From Streptomyces tanashiensis (GTDB lineage: Bacteria > Actinomycetota > Actinomycetes > Streptomycetales > Streptomycetaceae): 64,000 bases of DNA. The position numbers and the translations under genes are program-made. Below the pieces are notes generated by a model. It worked only from the letters and a program-made list of their open reading frames with translations. It did not search any database and had not been told where the DNA came from. This document shows, one piece after another, positions 40,347-48,463 of this stretch (positions are counted from its first letter, which is position 1; every line of letters starts with the position of its first letter). The DNA is taken from positions 104,475-168,474 of the forward strand of contig NZ_BMRZ01000020.1 of the NCBI RefSeq assembly GCF_014648895.1. Reading direction: 5' to 3'.

Positions 40347-41522
40347 TCAGGCCGTCGTCGCGCGCGGGGCCGGGGTGCGGGCGGTCAGGGTGACCCCGAC
40401 GGCGACCGTGGCCGCCGCGACGAGCCCGGCCGCGAGGACCGCCCAGTGGCCCGCGAACGAGCACATCAGGATCGCGAACGACGCCACCGGGAGCACCAGT
40501 TGCTGCGCGATGCCGATCTTGAAGTAGCGGGCGTGCAGCAGCCACACCGACAGCAGGAAGATCGCGGACGGGATCGTCACGGCGGCGGAGGCGGCGAGCG
40601 TGGAGATGTGGGCCTCGTCCACGGCCTGCTCGACGGCGATCTCCAGGCCCGCCCCGACGGCGGCGGCCGACGCGAAGATCACATAGTGGCCGTAGCCCCA
40701 CAGGAAGCCCTGCCGGCTGGAGGTCAGCCGGTCGTGGGCGGGCACGACGAAGTAGATCCACCAGGCGGCGAAGACCAGCAGCAGACCGCCCGCGGCGATC
40801 GGGAGCACCTCGCCGAGGGCGTCGTTCTCGGCGATGCCCGTCTTCACGGCGACGGTCGCGGCGGCGACGGTCTCACCCAGCACGATGATGGTGAACAGGC
40901 CGTACCGCTCGGCGATGTGGTGCGGGTGCCAGGCGCTGGGGGCGTCCTTCTCCGCGTACACCGGCACGGCCATCTCGGCGAGTGCCATGACCAGGAAGAC
41001 CCACGGCCGGGCCGGCTCGGGCGCGAGGAGCAGCGCGAGCCAGCCGACCTGCACGGCGAGGACCCCGCCCGCATACCGGCGGCACATCGTCCGCTCGGCC
41101 GCGTCCCGCGCGTGGTGGGCGGCGCGCAGCCACTGCGAGGCCAGGGCGAGCCGCATCACGAGGTAGCCGAGGTAGACGACGAGGAAGTCGTGCTCCGCGA
41201 AGGCGCGCGAGACGCCGGCGGCGAGGATGAGCACACCGGCGATCTGCACAAGGGTGACGACTCTGTAGAGAACGTCATCATTGTCGTACGCCGAGGCGAA
41301 CCAGGAAAAATTCATCCAGGCCCACCAGATCGCGAAAAAGATCATCGCGTAGTTGAGGATGCCCTCGCCCGCGTGGCCCTCGGCGACCGCGTGCACGAGC
41401 TCGGCGCCCGCCTGGGCGACGGCCACCACGAAACACAGGTCGAAGAAGAGCTCCAGGGGCGTGGCGGCCCGGTGCGACTCCTCGCGGGAGCGGGCGGTCA
41501 GGGGCAGGAACGGTTGTGTCAT
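40347..41522 (-). CDS. Low temperature requirement A (LtrA) family membrane protein
   Basis: A 391-residue polytopic protein with about twelve hydrophobic segments. LtrA signatures: TPLELFFDLCFVVAVAQAGA near the start, IWWAWMNFSWFASAYDNDD, and YGLFTIIVLGETVAAATVAV. The family was named for a Listeria gene needed for cold growth; biochemical function is unknown, with transport proposed. ATG 41522 is chosen; the earlier in-frame ATG lacks a ribosome site. It lies upstream of the SARP gene on the same strand, 55 bp apart, and diverges from narK. Confidence 0.88.
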   Translation of the reverse strand: MTQPFLPLTARSREESHRAATPLELFFDLCFVVAVAQAGAELVHAVAEGHAGEGILNYAMIFFAIWWAWMNFSWFASAYDNDDVLYRVVTLVQIAGVLILAAGVSRAFAEHDFLVVYLGYLVMRLALASQWLRAAHHARDAAERTMCRRYAGGVLAVQVGWLALLLAPEPARPWVFLVMALAEMAVPVYAEKDAPSAWHPHHIAERYGLFTIIVLGETVAAATVAVKTGIAENDALGEVLPIAAGGLLLVFAAWWIYFVVPAHDRLTSSRQGFLWGYGHYVIFASAAAVGAGLEIAVEQAVDEAHISTLAASAAVTIPSAIFLLSVWLLHARYFKIGIAQQLVLPVASFAILMCSFAGHWAVLAAGLVAAATVAVGVTLTARTPAPRATTA

Positions 41523-41673
41523 GCGCCCCAGCACAGCAGAGCGGGCGGCGGGCCCGCTCGCGTGCCACGCCCGGTGACTTGCCCGCCCGCGCACAGGTCG
41601 GCCACGACCCCCGCCACGAGAGGGAGGTCGGCGAGCGGCTCCGTCACCGCCCAGGCGTCCGGGACACCGGCCA

Positions 41674-41686
41674 GGGACCTAGGCCC
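41674..41686. promoter_or_regulatory. GGGACCTAGG box before narK
   Basis: GGGACCTAGGCCC lies 92-104 bp upstream of the narK start. Its 10-bp core is identical to those at 43262 and 27463. CCTAGG is rare in Streptomyces DNA, so three copies of the extended core in one window is unlikely by chance. Confidence 0.55.
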
Positions 41687-41777
41687 GCTCCACCGGTGAC
41701 CATCGGCACTCACACACCCCTGACGGGCGGGCGCAGCCTGGAAGAGCAAGGAAGCCCCGAAACGTCAGGGAAGCGCC

Positions 41778-43199
41778 ATGAGTTCCGTAGTCCAGGACAG
41801 CAGAACGGCCGGCCGGTCACCCGCCTCGTACGACACGGAGCAGTACCGTCCCGGCAAGCCGATCACCGACTGGGAGCCGGAGAACGAGCTCTTCTGGAAG
41901 GCCATCGGCAAGAGGGTCGCCGCCCGCAACCTGTGGATCGCGGTGCCGGCGCTGCTCGTGGCGTTCGTCGTCTGGCAGGTGTGGTCGGTCACCGCGACCG
42001 ACCTGAAGGACGTCGGCTTCGGCTTCTCGACCTCCCAGCTGTTCTGGCTGACGGCCATCCCCGGCCTGACCGGCGGCACGGCCCGGATCTTCTACACCTT
42101 CCTCGGCCCGATGGTCGGCCAGCGCCGCTTCACCGCGCTGTCGACGGCCGTCCTCGTCGTCCCGCTGATCTGGCTCGGCATCGCCATCCAGGACCCGACG
42201 ACCCCGTACGGCGTGATGGTCGCCATCGCGGCCCTCTGCGGCATCGGCGGCGCGAACTTCGCCTCCTCCCTCGCCAACATCGGCTTCTTCTTCCCGAAGG
42301 CGAAGAAGGGCAGCGCCACCGGCATCAACGGCGGTCTGGGAAACCTCGGCGTCTCCGTCGTGCAGCTCCTTACCCCGATCGTCATCACGTGGTCGACGAT
42401 CGCGATCGGCTCGGCCCAGCACAAGGCGGACGGCGCCCCGGTCTTCCTGCAGAACGCCGCGTTCCTCTGGGTCCCGGTGCTGCTGGTCCTCGCCGCGATC
42501 GCATGGTTCGGGCAGAACGACCTGAAGGTCGCCTCGACCCCGTTCAAGCAGCAGAAGATCATCTTCAAGCGCAAGCACAACTGGCTGATGACCTGGCTGT
42601 ACGTCGGCACCTTCGGCTCCTTCATCGGCTTCGCCGCCGCCCTGCCGATGCTGATCAAGACCACGTTCCCCGACTACTCGGTCGCCACCTACGCCTGGAT
42701 GGGCCCCGCCGTCGGCGCCCTGGCCCGCTGGGGCGGCGGCTGGATCGCCGACAAGTGGGGCGGCGCCCGGGTCACGATCCTCTCCTTCGTGGGCATGGCC
42801 GCCTCGATCGTCGGAGTGATCACCTTCCTGCCCTCGGGCAGTGACAGCGGCTCCTTCCACGGCTTCTTCCTCTGCTTCCTCGCCGCGTTCTTCTTCTCCG
42901 GAATCGGCAACGGCTCCACCTTCCGCCAGATCCCGGTCATCTTCCGCGGCACCCACCTCAAGGGCCTCGACGAAGGCACCCCGGAACACGCCAGGGCCCT
43001 GAAGCAGGCGGAGATGGAGTCCGGCGCCGTCACCGGTTTCACCTCGGCCGTCGCCGCCTACGGCTTCTTCTTCATCCCGGCCCTGTTCGGCTCGGTCGCC
43101 GTGACCAGCGCGATGTGGGGATTCGTCGCCTTCTACATCAGCTGCATGGCCGTGACCTGGTGGTTCTACGCCCGCAAGAACGCCGAGGCGCCCAGCTGA
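41778..43199 (+). CDS. narK: Nitrate/nitrite transporter (NarK family MFS)
   Basis: A 473-residue MFS protein with a ~50-residue cytoplasmic start and twelve membrane segments. The NarK nitrate signatures are present: GIGGANFASSLANIGFFFPK with KKGSATGINGGLGNLGVS (NS1), and FFFSGIGNGSTFRQIPVIF in the second half (NS2). Conserved Arg in GGTARIFYTFLGPMVG and RQIPVIF would bind nitrate. It exchanges nitrate for nitrite or imports nitrate with protons. AGGGAAG precedes ATG 41778. A GGGACCTAGG box lies ~100 bp upstream and a terminator follows. The adjacent molybdo-oxidoreductase operon gives it an obvious partner. Confidence 0.93.
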   Translation: MSSVVQDSRTAGRSPASYDTEQYRPGKPITDWEPENELFWKAIGKRVAARNLWIAVPALLVAFVVWQVWSVTATDLKDVGFGFSTSQLFWLTAIPGLTGGTARIFYTFLGPMVGQRRFTALSTAVLVVPLIWLGIAIQDPTTPYGVMVAIAALCGIGGANFASSLANIGFFFPKAKKGSATGINGGLGNLGVSVVQLLTPIVITWSTIAIGSAQHKADGAPVFLQNAAFLWVPVLLVLAAIAWFGQNDLKVASTPFKQQKIIFKRKHNWLMTWLYVGTFGSFIGFAAALPMLIKTTFPDYSVATYAWMGPAVGALARWGGGWIADKWGGARVTILSFVGMAASIVGVITFLPSGSDSGSFHGFFLCFLAAFFFSGIGNGSTFRQIPVIFRGTHLKGLDEGTPEHARALKQAEMESGAVTGFTSAVAAYGFFFIPALFGSVAVTSAMWGFVAFYISCMAVTWWFYARKNAEAPS

Positions 43200-43220
43200 C
43201 CGGCCCCCGTCCCCAGAGAG

Positions 43221-43246
43221 AAGGGCCCCGCTGCGGCGGGGCCCTT
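43221..43246 (+). terminator. Terminator after narK
   Basis: Perfect 11-bp arms AAGGGCCCCGC and complement, loop TGCG, 22 nt after the stop. Confidence 0.85.
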
Positions 43247-43261
43247 CCGCATGCCCGGGAC

Positions 43262-43275
43262 GGGACCTAGGGCCC
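43262..43275. promoter_or_regulatory. DosR/DevR-like box before the pfl remnant
   Basis: GGGACCTAGGGCCC is a near-palindrome with one mismatched pair. With flanks it fits S-GGGAC-N4-GTCCC-S except for G in place of T in the second half, the general form of the mycobacterial dormancy-regulator (DosR) box. It lies 104 bp before the remnant pfl start. Confidence 0.55.
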
Positions 43276-43322
43276 CGAAGGGTGACCGATGCCGCCCGAA
43301 ACGACCGATCGGAAGGAGTGCA

Positions 43323-43394
43323 ATGAAAGGGAGCGACGACGCGATCGAACGATGCGAAGAAGGCGGTGCCGGCAGTGACTGCGACCCCTGCTGA
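43323..43394 (+). CDS. Possible 23-residue Cys-containing leader peptide
   Basis: ATG 43323 has a strong AAGGAG site 5-6 nt upstream and the frame ends at TGA 43392-43394 after MKGSDDAIERCEEGGAGSDC plus three residues (DPC). It overlaps the start of the pfl remnant in another frame. The good ribosome site argues for translation, but the frame is short and could be chance, or part of the decayed locus. Confidence 0.3.
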   Translation: MKGSDDAIERCEEGGAGSDCDPC

Positions 43395-43640
43395 GGCGAC
43401 GGTGAACGAGCGGGCCTGGCAGGGCTTCAAGGGCGGACTCCGGCGCGACGCCATCGACGTCCGCGACTTCATCCAGCGGAACTACACGCCGTCCGAAGGC
43501 GACGACTCCACAAGCTCGCCGAAGCGAAATGGCAGGCACTCGCCATGCCGTTCACCCTGCACGACACGACCCCCCCGACCCCCGAGCAGGTCACCGCGGC
43601 CCGTGAGGTGTTCCGGGCCCACGGGCTGAACGCCGTCTGA
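43366..43640 (+). pseudogene. Deletion scar: pflB N-terminus fused to pflA C-terminus (pyruvate formate-lyase and its activase)
   Basis: The first 47-48 codons (43366-43509) read as the start of a glycyl-radical pyruvate formate-lyase: ERAWQGFKGGL-RDAIDVRDF, then IQRNYTP-EGDDS, matching the WEGFxKG...VRDFIQKNYTPYEGDES block of E. coli PflB. From 43509 a different frame (H-KLAEAKWQALAMPFTLHD and TPEQVTAAREVFRAHGLNAV, stop 43638-43640) matches the end of the radical-SAM activase PflA (LGKHKW...PP...V...L...G). One deletion has removed the catalytic Cys pair and glycyl site of PflB and the CxxxCxxC cluster of PflA, leaving only the ends. The joint lies at TCC (43507-43509), shifting the frame. 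Y-to-S in PYEG and W-to-R in GGLWRD suggest further decay. GTG 43366 or 43375 was the original start. Confidence 0.8.
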
Positions 43641-43685
43641 GCGACGCGTCACCCCTATAGCGGGCAAAACGGGACTGAATAGGGC

Positions 43686-44840
43686 ATGCGGCTTTACCGT
43701 GACCGCGTGACCGAGCCACCGCAGACAGCCGAGCCCACCCCCGTACCCGGCCCCGCCCCGGGCCCCGCGCCCGGCCCCGCGGCGGCCGACGGCACCACAC
43801 CCCAGACCCCCGCCGCCGTGCGCCGCCGCGCCGCCCTCACCGGAGCCGCGGTCTCCGCCCTGCTGATCCTCGCGATCGTCCTCGGCAGCCGCCTGCTCCG
43901 CGACTTCGACTCGGCCCTCCTGCCGTACGCCGTCGCCACCGTCTTCCTCGCCTTCGGCGTCGCCTACCGCTACACCGTCTGGATCTCCGCCCCCGGCGCC
44001 CGCCGCCTCTTCCGGCAGGGCTGGCGATCCTTCTTCTCCGCCGCCAACTTCCGCACGGCACCCACCGCCCTGCCGAAGATGATCGCCACCTACCTCGGCT
44101 TCCAGAAATTCCTCGGCGCCCGCTCCCACGCCCGCTGGGCCGCCCACCAGCTCATCTTCTGGGGCTGCCTGCTCGCCGCCGCGATCACCTTCCCCCTCAC
44201 CTGGGGCTGGTTCACCTTCACCTCCGACAGCGGCTCAGGACCCGGCTACGAGATGCGGATCTGGGGCTTCAAGATCATCGGCTTCGACGCCCTCAACGCC
44301 GTCGGCTGGCTCATGTTCCACGGCCTCGACATCGCCGCCGTCCTCGTCATCGCCGGCGCCTCCTACTTCCTCTGGCGCCGCATGAAGGACCGGGGCGCCA
44401 TCACCGGCCAGCGCTTCGCCTACGACCTCGTCCCGCTCATCGCCCTCATCGTCATCTCCGTGACCGGGCTCCTGCTGACCTTCTCGTCCATCTTCCTGCA
44501 CGGCGGCGGCTACGAATTCCTCGCCATCCTCCACATGGTCACCGTCGTCTTCACCCTCATCTACATCCCCTTCGGGAAGTTCTTCCACATCGTCCAGCGC
44601 CCCGCCGCCGTCGGCATGCAGCTCTTCAAATACACCGCCCGCCGCAAGGACGACGACGAGATCCTCACCTGCCGCCGCTGCCACGAGCCCATCGACACCG
44701 CCCCCTACGTGGAGAACCTCCAGGGCACCATGCGCGACCTCGACCTCGGCTTCGACACATGGACCGAGTACTGCCCCCGCTGCAAGCGCGTCCTCCGCGG
44801 CACCGCCTACCTCGACCACGTGAAGAAGGGCTTCAATTGA
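43686..44840 (+). CDS. Membrane subunit of a molybdo-oxidoreductase complex, NarI/DsrM-like, with C-terminal zinc ribbon
   Basis: A 384-residue protein (377 if the GTG at 43707 is used; neither start has a convincing ribosome site, so a leaderless message is possible). A Pro/Ala-rich cytoplasmic start is followed by about six membrane segments (VSALLILAIVLGSRLL; AVATVFLAFGVAYRYTVWIS; three near 145-250; IALIVISVTGLLLTF; LHMVTVVFTLIYIPFG). His residues in AAHQLIFW, MFHGLDIA, ILHMVTV and FFHIVQRP could hold b hemes. The soluble C-terminus has CRRCHEP and CPRCKR, a zinc-ribbon pattern. The stop overlaps the TTG of the next gene. It probably passes electrons between quinone and the catalytic subunit. 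Confidence 0.72.
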   Translation: MRLYRDRVTEPPQTAEPTPVPGPAPGPAPGPAAADGTTPQTPAAVRRRAALTGAAVSALLILAIVLGSRLLRDFDSALLPYAVATVFLAFGVAYRYTVWISAPGARRLFRQGWRSFFSAANFRTAPTALPKMIATYLGFQKFLGARSHARWAAHQLIFWGCLLAAAITFPLTWGWFTFTSDSGSGPGYEMRIWGFKIIGFDALNAVGWLMFHGLDIAAVLVIAGASYFLWRRMKDRGAITGQRFAYDLVPLIALIVISVTGLLLTFSSIFLHGGGYEFLAILHMVTVVFTLIYIPFGKFFHIVQRPAAVGMQLFKYTARRKDDDEILTCRRCHEPIDTAPYVENLQGTMRDLDLGFDTWTEYCPRCKRVLRGTAYLDHVKKGFN

Positions 44841-47158
44841 CCGCGACCGACCCCGCGACCCCCGGCCGGCCGGTGCCGCTCGACCCCTCCCTCGCCCCGC
44901 CCGGCACCCGCAACTTCCGCGACGCCGGAGGCATCCCCGCCGACCGCTGGCACGCCGACCAGAACGGCGAGACCCTCGTCCCCACCCACTGCTGCTTCTG
45001 CGGCGTCCAGTGCGGCATGTACCTCCGCGTCGACCGCCACGGCAAGGTCTTCGGCGTCGAACCCCGCAACCACGACATCAACCGCATGCGGCTCTGCCCC
45101 AAGGGCATCAACGCCTACCAGCAGGTCAACCACCCCGACCGGCTCACCGCCCCCCTCATGCGCCGCAACCGCGACGAGGAGTTCCGCGAGGTCAGCTGGG
45201 ACGAGGCCCTCGACCACACCGTCGCCGAGATCCGCCGCATCCAGGCCGAGTACGGCAACGACGCCTTCGGACTCCTCGGCGGCGCCAGCCTCTACTCCGA
45301 GAAGACCTACCTCGTCGGAAAATTCGCCCGCGTCGCCCTCAGAACCCGCCACGTCGACTACAACGGCCGCCTCTGCATGGTCTCCGCCGCCGGAGCCAAC
45401 AAACTCGCCTTCGGCATCGACCGCGCCGGCAACCCCTTCTCCGACATCCTCCTCACCGACTGCCTCCTCATCGCCGGCTCCAACGTCGGCGAATGCTTCC
45501 CCGTCATGACCCAGTACCTGTGGGGAGCACGCGACCGCGGCGCCTCCCTCATCGTCGTCGACCCCCGCGAAACCGCGATCGCGCGCACCGCCGACGTCCA
45601 CGTCGCCATCAGACCCGGCACCGACTCGGCCTTCTTCAACGCCGTCCTCCACGTCGTCGTCGCCGAAGGCCTCACCGACGAGGCCTACCTCGCCGCCCAC
45701 ACCACCGGCTGGGACGAGGTCAAGCGCACCGTCGCCGACCACCCACCCGCCCGCTCGGCCGAGATCTGCGGCGTACCCGAGCAGCAGATCGTCCAGGTCG
45801 CCCGCATGTTCGCCGGCGCCGACAAGGCCATGGCCTGGCACGCACGCGGCGTCGAACACCACTCCCAGGGCGTCGAGAACTGCCTCTCCATCATCAACCT
45901 CTGCGCCGCCACCGGAAACATCGGAAAGCCCGGCGCCGGCTACGGCACCATCACCGGCCAGGGCAACGGCCAGGGCGGCCGCGAACACGGCCAGAAGTCC
46001 GACCTCCTTCCCGGCGGCCGCTCCATCACCAACCCCGAGCACCGCCGGCAGATCTGCGAGATCTGGGGCATCGACGAGACCGAACTCCCACCCGCCGGCA
46101 CCTCCATGATGGAAATGGTCTGGCAGATGCAGCGCCAGGAGATCCGAGGCCTCGTCGGCATCTGCAACAACCCCTTCGTCTCCCTCCCGAACTACGCCAC
46201 CGTCAAGGACGGCTACGACACCCTCGAATTCCACGCCCAGTTCGACTTCTTCCTCTCCGAGACCGCAGCCAACGCACACGTGGTCTTCCCCGTCACCGTC
46301 TGGGCCGAGGACGAAGGCGTCATGGCGAACGCCGAGGCCCGCGTCGTCAAACACAACAAGGCCCAGGAACCACCCGCCGGCGTCCGCACCGACACCTGGG
46401 TCATCTGCGAACTCGCCAAGCGCCTCGGCGCCGGCGACAAATTCGCCTTCCCCGACTCCCGCTCCGTCTTCGAAGAACTCCGCATCGCCTCCGCCGGAAC
46501 CGTCAACGACTACTACGGCATCACCTACGAACGCCTGGAGGAGACCGGCGGCATCGCCTGGCCCTGCCCCAGCACCGACCACCCCGGCACCCCCCGCCTC
46601 TTCGAGAACGGCCGCACCTACCACCCCGACGGCAAGATCCACATGCAGGTCGTCGAATGGCACCCGCCCATGGACCCGTACAGCGAGGAGTACCCCCTCT
46701 CGCTCACCACCGGCCGCACCGTCGCCCACTTCCTCTCCGGCAACCAGACCCGCCGCCTCGGCGCCCTCGTCGAGCAGACCCCCCGCCCCTGGGTCGAGGT
46801 CCACCCCTCGCACGGCTTCCGCAACGGCGAACCCGTCCGCGTCGTCACCCGCCGCGGCAGCGAGGTCTTCCCCGCACTCGTCACCGAGGCCATCCGCCCC
46901 GACACCGTCTTCGTGCCGTACCACTGGCCCGTCCCCACCGCCGCGAACGCCCTCACCATCGACGCCCTCGACCCGCGCTCCAAGATCCCCGAGTACAAGG
47001 TGTGCGCCGCCCGCATCGAAGCCGCCGAACGCATCGACGAGGTCCCCGCCCCACCCACCGCCCCCGGACACCAGGCCTACCCGGAGACCCAGGTCTCCCG
47101 CACCGACCCGCTGCCCCCCACCTCCCCCCAGGGCCGCGGCACCGCGGAGAGGAGCTGA
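44837..47158 (+). CDS. Molybdopterin oxidoreductase, nitrate reductase-like (NarB/NasA/NapA group)
   Basis: A ~773-residue catalytic subunit. The TTG start at 44837 overlaps the previous stop and has AAGAAGG upstream. The N-terminal [4Fe-4S] site is C52-x2-C55-x3-C59-x27-C87 in HCCFCGVQCGMYL and RLCPKG. The Mo ligand is Cys180 in NGRLCMVSAAG, comparable to the CMASA block of NapA. Further signatures: LIAGSNVGECFPV, IVVDPRETAIARTADVH, WHARGVEHHSQGVENCLSII, GTITGQGNGQGGREHGQKSD and a C-terminal TTGRTVAHFLSGNQTRR. No Tat signal, so it is cytoplasmic. Nitrate is the likely substrate given narK, but formate or another oxyanion is possible. Confidence 0.88.
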   Translation: MTATDPATPGRPVPLDPSLAPPGTRNFRDAGGIPADRWHADQNGETLVPTHCCFCGVQCGMYLRVDRHGKVFGVEPRNHDINRMRLCPKGINAYQQVNHPDRLTAPLMRRNRDEEFREVSWDEALDHTVAEIRRIQAEYGNDAFGLLGGASLYSEKTYLVGKFARVALRTRHVDYNGRLCMVSAAGANKLAFGIDRAGNPFSDILLTDCLLIAGSNVGECFPVMTQYLWGARDRGASLIVVDPRETAIARTADVHVAIRPGTDSAFFNAVLHVVVAEGLTDEAYLAAHTTGWDEVKRTVADHPPARSAEICGVPEQQIVQVARMFAGADKAMAWHARGVEHHSQGVENCLSIINLCAATGNIGKPGAGYGTITGQGNGQGGREHGQKSDLLPGGRSITNPEHRRQICEIWGIDETELPPAGTSMMEMVWQMQRQEIRGLVGICNNPFVSLPNYATVKDGYDTLEFHAQFDFFLSETAANAHVVFPVTVWAEDEGVMANAEARVVKHNKAQEPPAGVRTDTWVICELAKRLGAGDKFAFPDSRSVFEELRIASAGTVNDYYGITYERLEETGGIAWPCPSTDHPGTPRLFENGRTYHPDGKIHMQVVEWHPPMDPYSEEYPLSLTTGRTVAHFLSGNQTRRLGALVEQTPRPWVEVHPSHGFRNGEPVRVVTRRGSEVFPALVTEAIRPDTVFVPYHWPVPTAANALTIDALDPRSKIPEYKVCAARIEAAERIDEVPAPPTAPGHQAYPETQVSRTDPLPPTSPQGRGTAERS

Positions 47159-47165
47159 CCCGCAC

Positions 47166-47813
47166 ATGATGGGCCGCACGATCTTCATCGACCCGGGCCG
47201 CTGCATCGGCTGCCAGGCCTGCGTCTCCGCCTGCCGCGAATGCGACTCCCACCGCGGCAAGTCGATGATCCACCTCGACTACCCCGACGAAGGCCACTCC
47301 GTTGCCTCCCTCCCCACCGTCTGCATGCACTGCGAGGACCCCGTCGCCCCCTGCGCCGAGGTCTGCCCCGCCGACGCGATCCTCGTCACCGCCGACGGCG
47401 TCGTGCAGCAGGCCGACACCACCCGCTGCATCGGCTGCGCCAACTGCGTCAACGCCTGCCCCTTCGGCGTCCCCAAGATCGACCTCCAGGCGAAGCTCCA
47501 GATGAAGTGCAACCTCTGCTACGACCGCACCGCCTACGGCCTCGCCCCGATGTGCGCCACCGTCTGCCCCACCGGCGCCCTCTTCTACGGAACCCTCGAC
47601 GAGCTCCGCGCCGAACGCCCCGGCGTCCAGGTCGCCGACTCCTTCACCTTCGGCAGCACCACCGTCTCCACCGGCGTCGCGATGGTCGTCCCCGCCGACA
47701 AGGTCCAGTGGCCGGTGCCCGGCGGCCTCCCCGTCGTCGAGATCAATGGAAGGGACGTGAGCGAAGCGAACTCGAACAAGGGTGGCGGCGGGCGACGGGA
47801 GGGGGTCCGTTGA
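47166..47813 (+). CDS. Four-cluster 4Fe-4S ferredoxin subunit (NrfC/DmsB type)
   Basis: A 215-residue electron-transfer subunit with four cysteine groups: CIGCQACVSACREC; CMHCEDPVAPCAEVCP; CIGCANCVNACPFG; and CNLC...CATVCP. This DmsB/HybA pattern carries electrons between a membrane subunit and a molybdopterin enzyme. No Tat signal is visible, so it acts in the cytoplasm. It begins 7 bp after the catalytic gene with GAGAGGAG upstream; a second ATG is at 47169. The C-terminal NKGGGGRREGVR overlaps the Rieske start by four bases, and its codons double as the ribosome site GGGAGGGGG for that gene. Confidence 0.92.
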   Translation: MMGRTIFIDPGRCIGCQACVSACRECDSHRGKSMIHLDYPDEGHSVASLPTVCMHCEDPVAPCAEVCPADAILVTADGVVQQADTTRCIGCANCVNACPFGVPKIDLQAKLQMKCNLCYDRTAYGLAPMCATVCPTGALFYGTLDELRAERPGVQVADSFTFGSTTVSTGVAMVVPADKVQWPVPGGLPVVEINGRDVSEANSNKGGGGRREGVR

Positions 47814-48463
47814 GCGTCACCGACCCGCAGCCGCCCGCACCGGACGCCCGCACCGACGCGGCCCAGGAAGCGCTCCACGACCGGATCGCCGCCGACTCCC
47901 TCACCACCCGCCGCGACTACCTGCGGATCGTCGCCACCGTCTCCGGAGGCCTCGCCGTCGGCGGCATCGGCGTCGCCTCCGGCATCCTGCACCGGCACGG
48001 CGACTCCGACGGCAGCCCCGAGATCATGAAGATCGCCGACCGGATCGAGCCGGGGGAGTCGCTCGCCTTCCGCTACCCCGGCGACGAGGACCGGGCGATC
48101 GCCGTCCGCATGGACGACGGCACCCTCGCCGGCTACTCCGCCGTCTGCACCCACCTCGCCTGCGCGGTCCTGTGGCGCAAGGAGAGGGGCAGCGAGGGCG
48201 AGCTGTACTGCCCCTGCCACGAAGGAATCTTCGACGCCCGTACGGGAGAGGTCACCGCCGGCCCGCCGCCCCGCGGACTGCCGAAGGTGATCCTGATCGA
48301 ACAGGCCGACGGCAGCGTCTGGGCCGTCGGCACCGCCCGCTCCGGCGAGAGCCTCCAGGAGGGCTACTGCCGCCAGCGCGGCCAGGGCAGCCCCCTCTGC
48401 GCCCGACTGGAGGGCACGGCCACGGAGACCGGCGGCGGGACCGAGAGGAGCGAGCGGACGTGA
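47810..48463 (+). CDS. Rieske [2Fe-2S] protein with Tat-type membrane anchor
   Basis: A 217-residue protein. TTG 47810 overlaps the preceding stop with GGGAGGGGG upstream. The N-terminal TTRRDYLRIV (RR at 34-35) plus hydrophobic ATVSGGLAVGGIGVASGIL is a Tat signal/anchor, so the cluster domain faces outside. The Rieske site is C113-T-H-L and C134-P-C-H, with extra C118 and C136 placed for the usual disulfide. A further Cys pair near the end (YCRQRG...LCAR) may form another bond. A Rieske protein in a molybdo-enzyme operon recalls arsenite oxidase, but here the catalytic subunit is cytoplasmic, so it more likely draws electrons from quinol outside. Confidence 0.88.
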   Translation: MSVTDPQPPAPDARTDAAQEALHDRIAADSLTTRRDYLRIVATVSGGLAVGGIGVASGILHRHGDSDGSPEIMKIADRIEPGESLAFRYPGDEDRAIAVRMDDGTLAGYSAVCTHLACAVLWRKERGSEGELYCPCHEGIFDARTGEVTAGPPPRGLPKVILIEQADGSVWAVGTARSGESLQEGYCRQRGQGSPLCARLEGTATETGGGTERSERT

